Below, one piece after another: positions 11,733 to 13,394 of a stretch of 13,394 bases of DNA. Where the stretch lies: positions 1 through 13,394 of the forward strand of contig JAJFLL010000148.1 in NCBI GenBank assembly GCA_021772695.1, in the 5' to 3' direction. The stretch's first letter is position 1. The number at the start of each line of letters is the position of its first letter. Both the position numbers and the translations under genes were made by a program. The notes below the pieces were generated by a model. The model did not search any database and was not told the origin of the DNA. It saw nothing but the letters and a program-made list of their open reading frames with translations. Origin of the DNA: Deltaproteobacteria bacterium. Lineage in GTDB: Bacteria; UBA10199; DSSB01.

Positions 11733-13394
11733 ATGACTTCTCCCGGAGGAAGTAGGGGAACCGGTTCCCCCGCCACCTATCGATCTTATTTGTCCTCCAT
11801 TCAGGGGGCTCCCAGTGACCTCAGTGGTCACAAGGTCATCGTTGTGTTTAATCCAGCGGCCCGAGACGGTCGAATCGGCCAAGAGCTTCCTCAACTCCGG
11901 CAAATTCTGGAAGGCCATGGGGCCAGTGTGATTCCTATCGAGACCTTGCCCGATCAGGGTGCCCGTCGCGACCGGATTCAAAATACCATTGCACAAGTCT
12001 TGGCCGAAACACCTCGCACCGTGGTTCGTCAATCACCGGTTCAACCATCGCTCCCAAAAATATTAATTCTTCCTTACGGTGGCGATGGCACGATTTGGGA
12101 AACCGTGGGAGAGGCCTTGCGTGGGGCAGAGATATCCTTGGAACCGGGGAACCACTCAGGTGACTTAACCTCAAGCATCCGTTCTCAGATTGCATTTATT
12201 TTGGCCAAGAAGGGGACGGCCTCGGACAACGCCGTTCAAATGGGCGCGCCTTCGCGGGCCCGTAGTTTACCAAAATTTATTACCCGATCCGTCGAACTGC
12301 CTTATTGGTTTCCCATTATCGAAACCCCTTCAACCCAGGGAGCTAAGTATGAGGTTGCCGGACATTCCTATTCTCTTGGAGTGGGCGGCTACCTCTTCAC
12401 GCGCCGAGAAGCTCGCCGTGCCGAGAACCCTAAGGGGTTTTGGAATCAAGGCCTTCGCAGCTATCTAGCCCTCATTCCCAGTGCCACCTTCAATCGTTAC
12501 GGATGGTTGGGAGTTGATGTAGATCTGACCCATTTTGATGCACAGGGTCGCGAGAAACATACGGCCTTGCTTCGGGGCTCCGAGGTCATTGTGAGTCCCA
12601 ATCGGATCATCGCCGGTGTGGGTGGAGTGCCGGGCGGATGGGGAGATACCAAAATGGTCATCTTGCCGCCGGGTCCCCGGGGAGTATTGGCCTTGAGTGA
12701 ATTTATTTTTCGCGGATTGTCTACAAAATTGGGATGGAATTTGGTGGGCCCCCAAAATCGTCTGCGAACATTGAGAGGCGAAAGGCAAATCAGAATTCTA
12801 CCTGGCGAGCGGGTGGAAGTAACCACTCGGGTTCCCGATAATTTTAGTTGGGATATTTTGCGATTGGGGCAGCAGACTTTTAATGGGTCGCGAACTGCTC
12901 AAGGCATTTATAAGTGGCTGGGTTTCGGTCAACTCGGAGAGCCCATCCCTGCTGCAGGAGAAGCCCTTACCGTTCCCGCGCAACGAAATGGTGATGTGGT
13001 AACCCCGCAATCCCAGTTTACGGTTCGGTCCTCGAATTTTGCCATTTCCTTTTTGGCCCATCCCAATTCATTGGGGGTTCATCTCGCGCGTTCTTCTGCC
13101 TTGGCCGATAAAAGTGTTCCCTTGGTGAGTGACCAACAATTGGTGGCCCACGTCATTGGCGAAAATGATCCCAGAGTGTTGATTCCCGCTGAAGGACGCA
13201 TTCGGGCGCGTACCCCCTTTATCTCTCAGCCGAGGTTTCATGAGTTGATGGGTCGCGGAGAATACGCCCTACCTATGGAATTTGCCCCCGAATTGATGAT
13301 GGCCCAGCGCGGAGTTACAGAGAGTTCACAGCTTTCCCGCCTCGCCCATCGAGATTTGAATTTAGAGAATTTACATCGCTTCTTAGGCAGCGAT
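11733..13394 (+). CDS. Diacylglycerol-kinase-like (YegS/LCB5-type) lipid kinase with long C-terminal extension, 3' end outside window
   Basis: An uninterrupted frame of 554 codons runs from the ATG at 11733 to the last base, with GAGG at 11725-11728 as ribosome-binding site. The catalytic domain has the family marks in order: VIVVFNPAARDGRIGQ (NPAARDG at 40-46, the N-terminal phosphate-binding loop), ILPYGGDGTIWETVGEAL with the GGDGT nucleotide motif at 116-120, KKGTASDNAVQMGAP at 161-173 (the GT-x-N-D-x-A-R segment, with Ser before the Asp), and HSYSLGVGG near 211-219. Such enzymes move the ATP gamma-phosphate to a lipid hydroxyl at the inner membrane. The lipid is not shown. The usual bacterial length is about 300 residues, but here at least 554 are present. 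The part after about residue 440 is unrecognised. There is no signal peptide or transmembrane helix. A 90-base gap follows queF. Confidence 0.85.
   Translation, partial: MTSPGGSRGTGSPATYRSYLSSIQGAPSDLSGHKVIVVFNPAARDGRIGQELPQLRQILEGHGASVIPIETLPDQGARRDRIQNTIAQVLAETPRTVVRQSPVQPSLPKILILPYGGDGTIWETVGEALRGAEISLEPGNHSGDLTSSIRSQIAFILAKKGTASDNAVQMGAPSRARSLPKFITRSVELPYWFPIIETPSTQGAKYEVAGHSYSLGVGGYLFTRREARRAENPKGFWNQGLRSYLALIPSATFNRYGWLGVDVDLTHFDAQGREKHTALLRGSEVIVSPNRIIAGVGGVPGGWGDTKMVILPPGPRGVLALSEFIFRGLSTKLGWNLVGPQNRLRTLRGERQIRILPGERVEVTTRVPDNFSWDILRLGQQTFNGSRTAQGIYKWLGFGQLGEPIPAAGEALTVPAQRNGDVVTPQSQFTVRSSNFAISFLAHPNSLGVHLARSSALADKSVPLVSDQQLVAHVIGENDPRVLIPAEGRIRARTPFISQPRFHELMGRGEYALPMEFAPELMMAQRGVTESSQLSRLAHRDLNLENLHRFLGSD

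Noticed and set aside
11676..13061. Several frames of about 86-118 residues on the minus strand, and one on the plus strand at 12190
   Set aside because: All are shadows of the 554-codon lipid-kinase-like frame, which carries ordered family motifs.
1..13394. tRNA, rRNA, CRISPR array, insertion sequence, prophage or toxin-antitoxin pair
   Set aside because: I found no cloverleaf, regularly spaced repeats, transposase or integrase motifs, or paired small cytoplasmic genes of that type.

Overview
The window looks like a piece of a chromosome from a diderm (Gram-negative type) bacterium of moderate GC content. The support is a peptidoglycan-recycling ligase of the Mpl family (implying meso-DAP peptidoglycan) and an unusually high share of proteins with Sec-type signal peptides. 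The style (short citrate synthase, aguBA, many small lineage-specific secreted proteins, very tight gene packing) resembles uncultured deltaproteobacterial-like lineages. That placement is an impression, and the sequence alone does not fix it. I see no tRNA, rRNA, CRISPR array, insertion sequence, integrase or phage gene, so this is ordinary chromosomal backbone with lineage-specific secreted genes mixed in.

Layout from left to right. (1) The 3' part of mpl (2-1279) is followed by a small four-cysteine secreted protein (1313-1771). (2) A DHH/DHHA1 phosphoesterase on the minus strand (1773-2624) diverges from a three-gene plus-strand operon. That operon holds a secreted beta-rich protein (2803-3321), N-carbamoylputrescine amidase aguB (3323-4183) and agmatine deiminase aguA (4188-5243). 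Together AguA and AguB convert agmatine to putrescine. (3) A minus-strand pair follows: a membrane-anchored protein of unknown function (5446-6354) and a three-cysteine ferredoxin (5240-5431). (4) A plus-strand pair of secreted proteins comes next (6501-7160 and 7188-8096), facing a small Tyr/Gly/Pro-rich secreted protein (8100-8441). (5) A four-helix membrane protein (8556-8948) converges on a short-type citrate synthase (8954-10078). An AT-rich regulatory stretch lies upstream of the citrate synthase, then a very basic His/Cys-rich secreted mini-protein (10301-10558). (6) A plus-strand run ends the window: a secreted PDZ-only protein (10705-11256), queF of queuosine biosynthesis (11289-11642), and a large open reading frame from 11733 past the right edge. 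The last encodes a diacylglycerol-kinase-like (YegS/LCB5-type) lipid kinase with a long extra C-terminal region.

The confidently named enzymes are Mpl, AguB, AguA, citrate synthase, QueF and the DHH phosphoesterase. Seven of the seventeen genes encode exported proteins that I cannot assign to a characterised function. All four convergent gene junctions have almost no spacing, from 5 bases down to a 3-4 base overlap. Three genes appear to be transcribed as leaderless or nearly leaderless messages. I do not see a convincing multi-gene defence or secretion system. The most promising unknowns are the C-terminal extension of the lipid-kinase-like protein, the His/Cys-rich mini-protein, and the regulatory sequence around the citrate synthase and PDZ genes.
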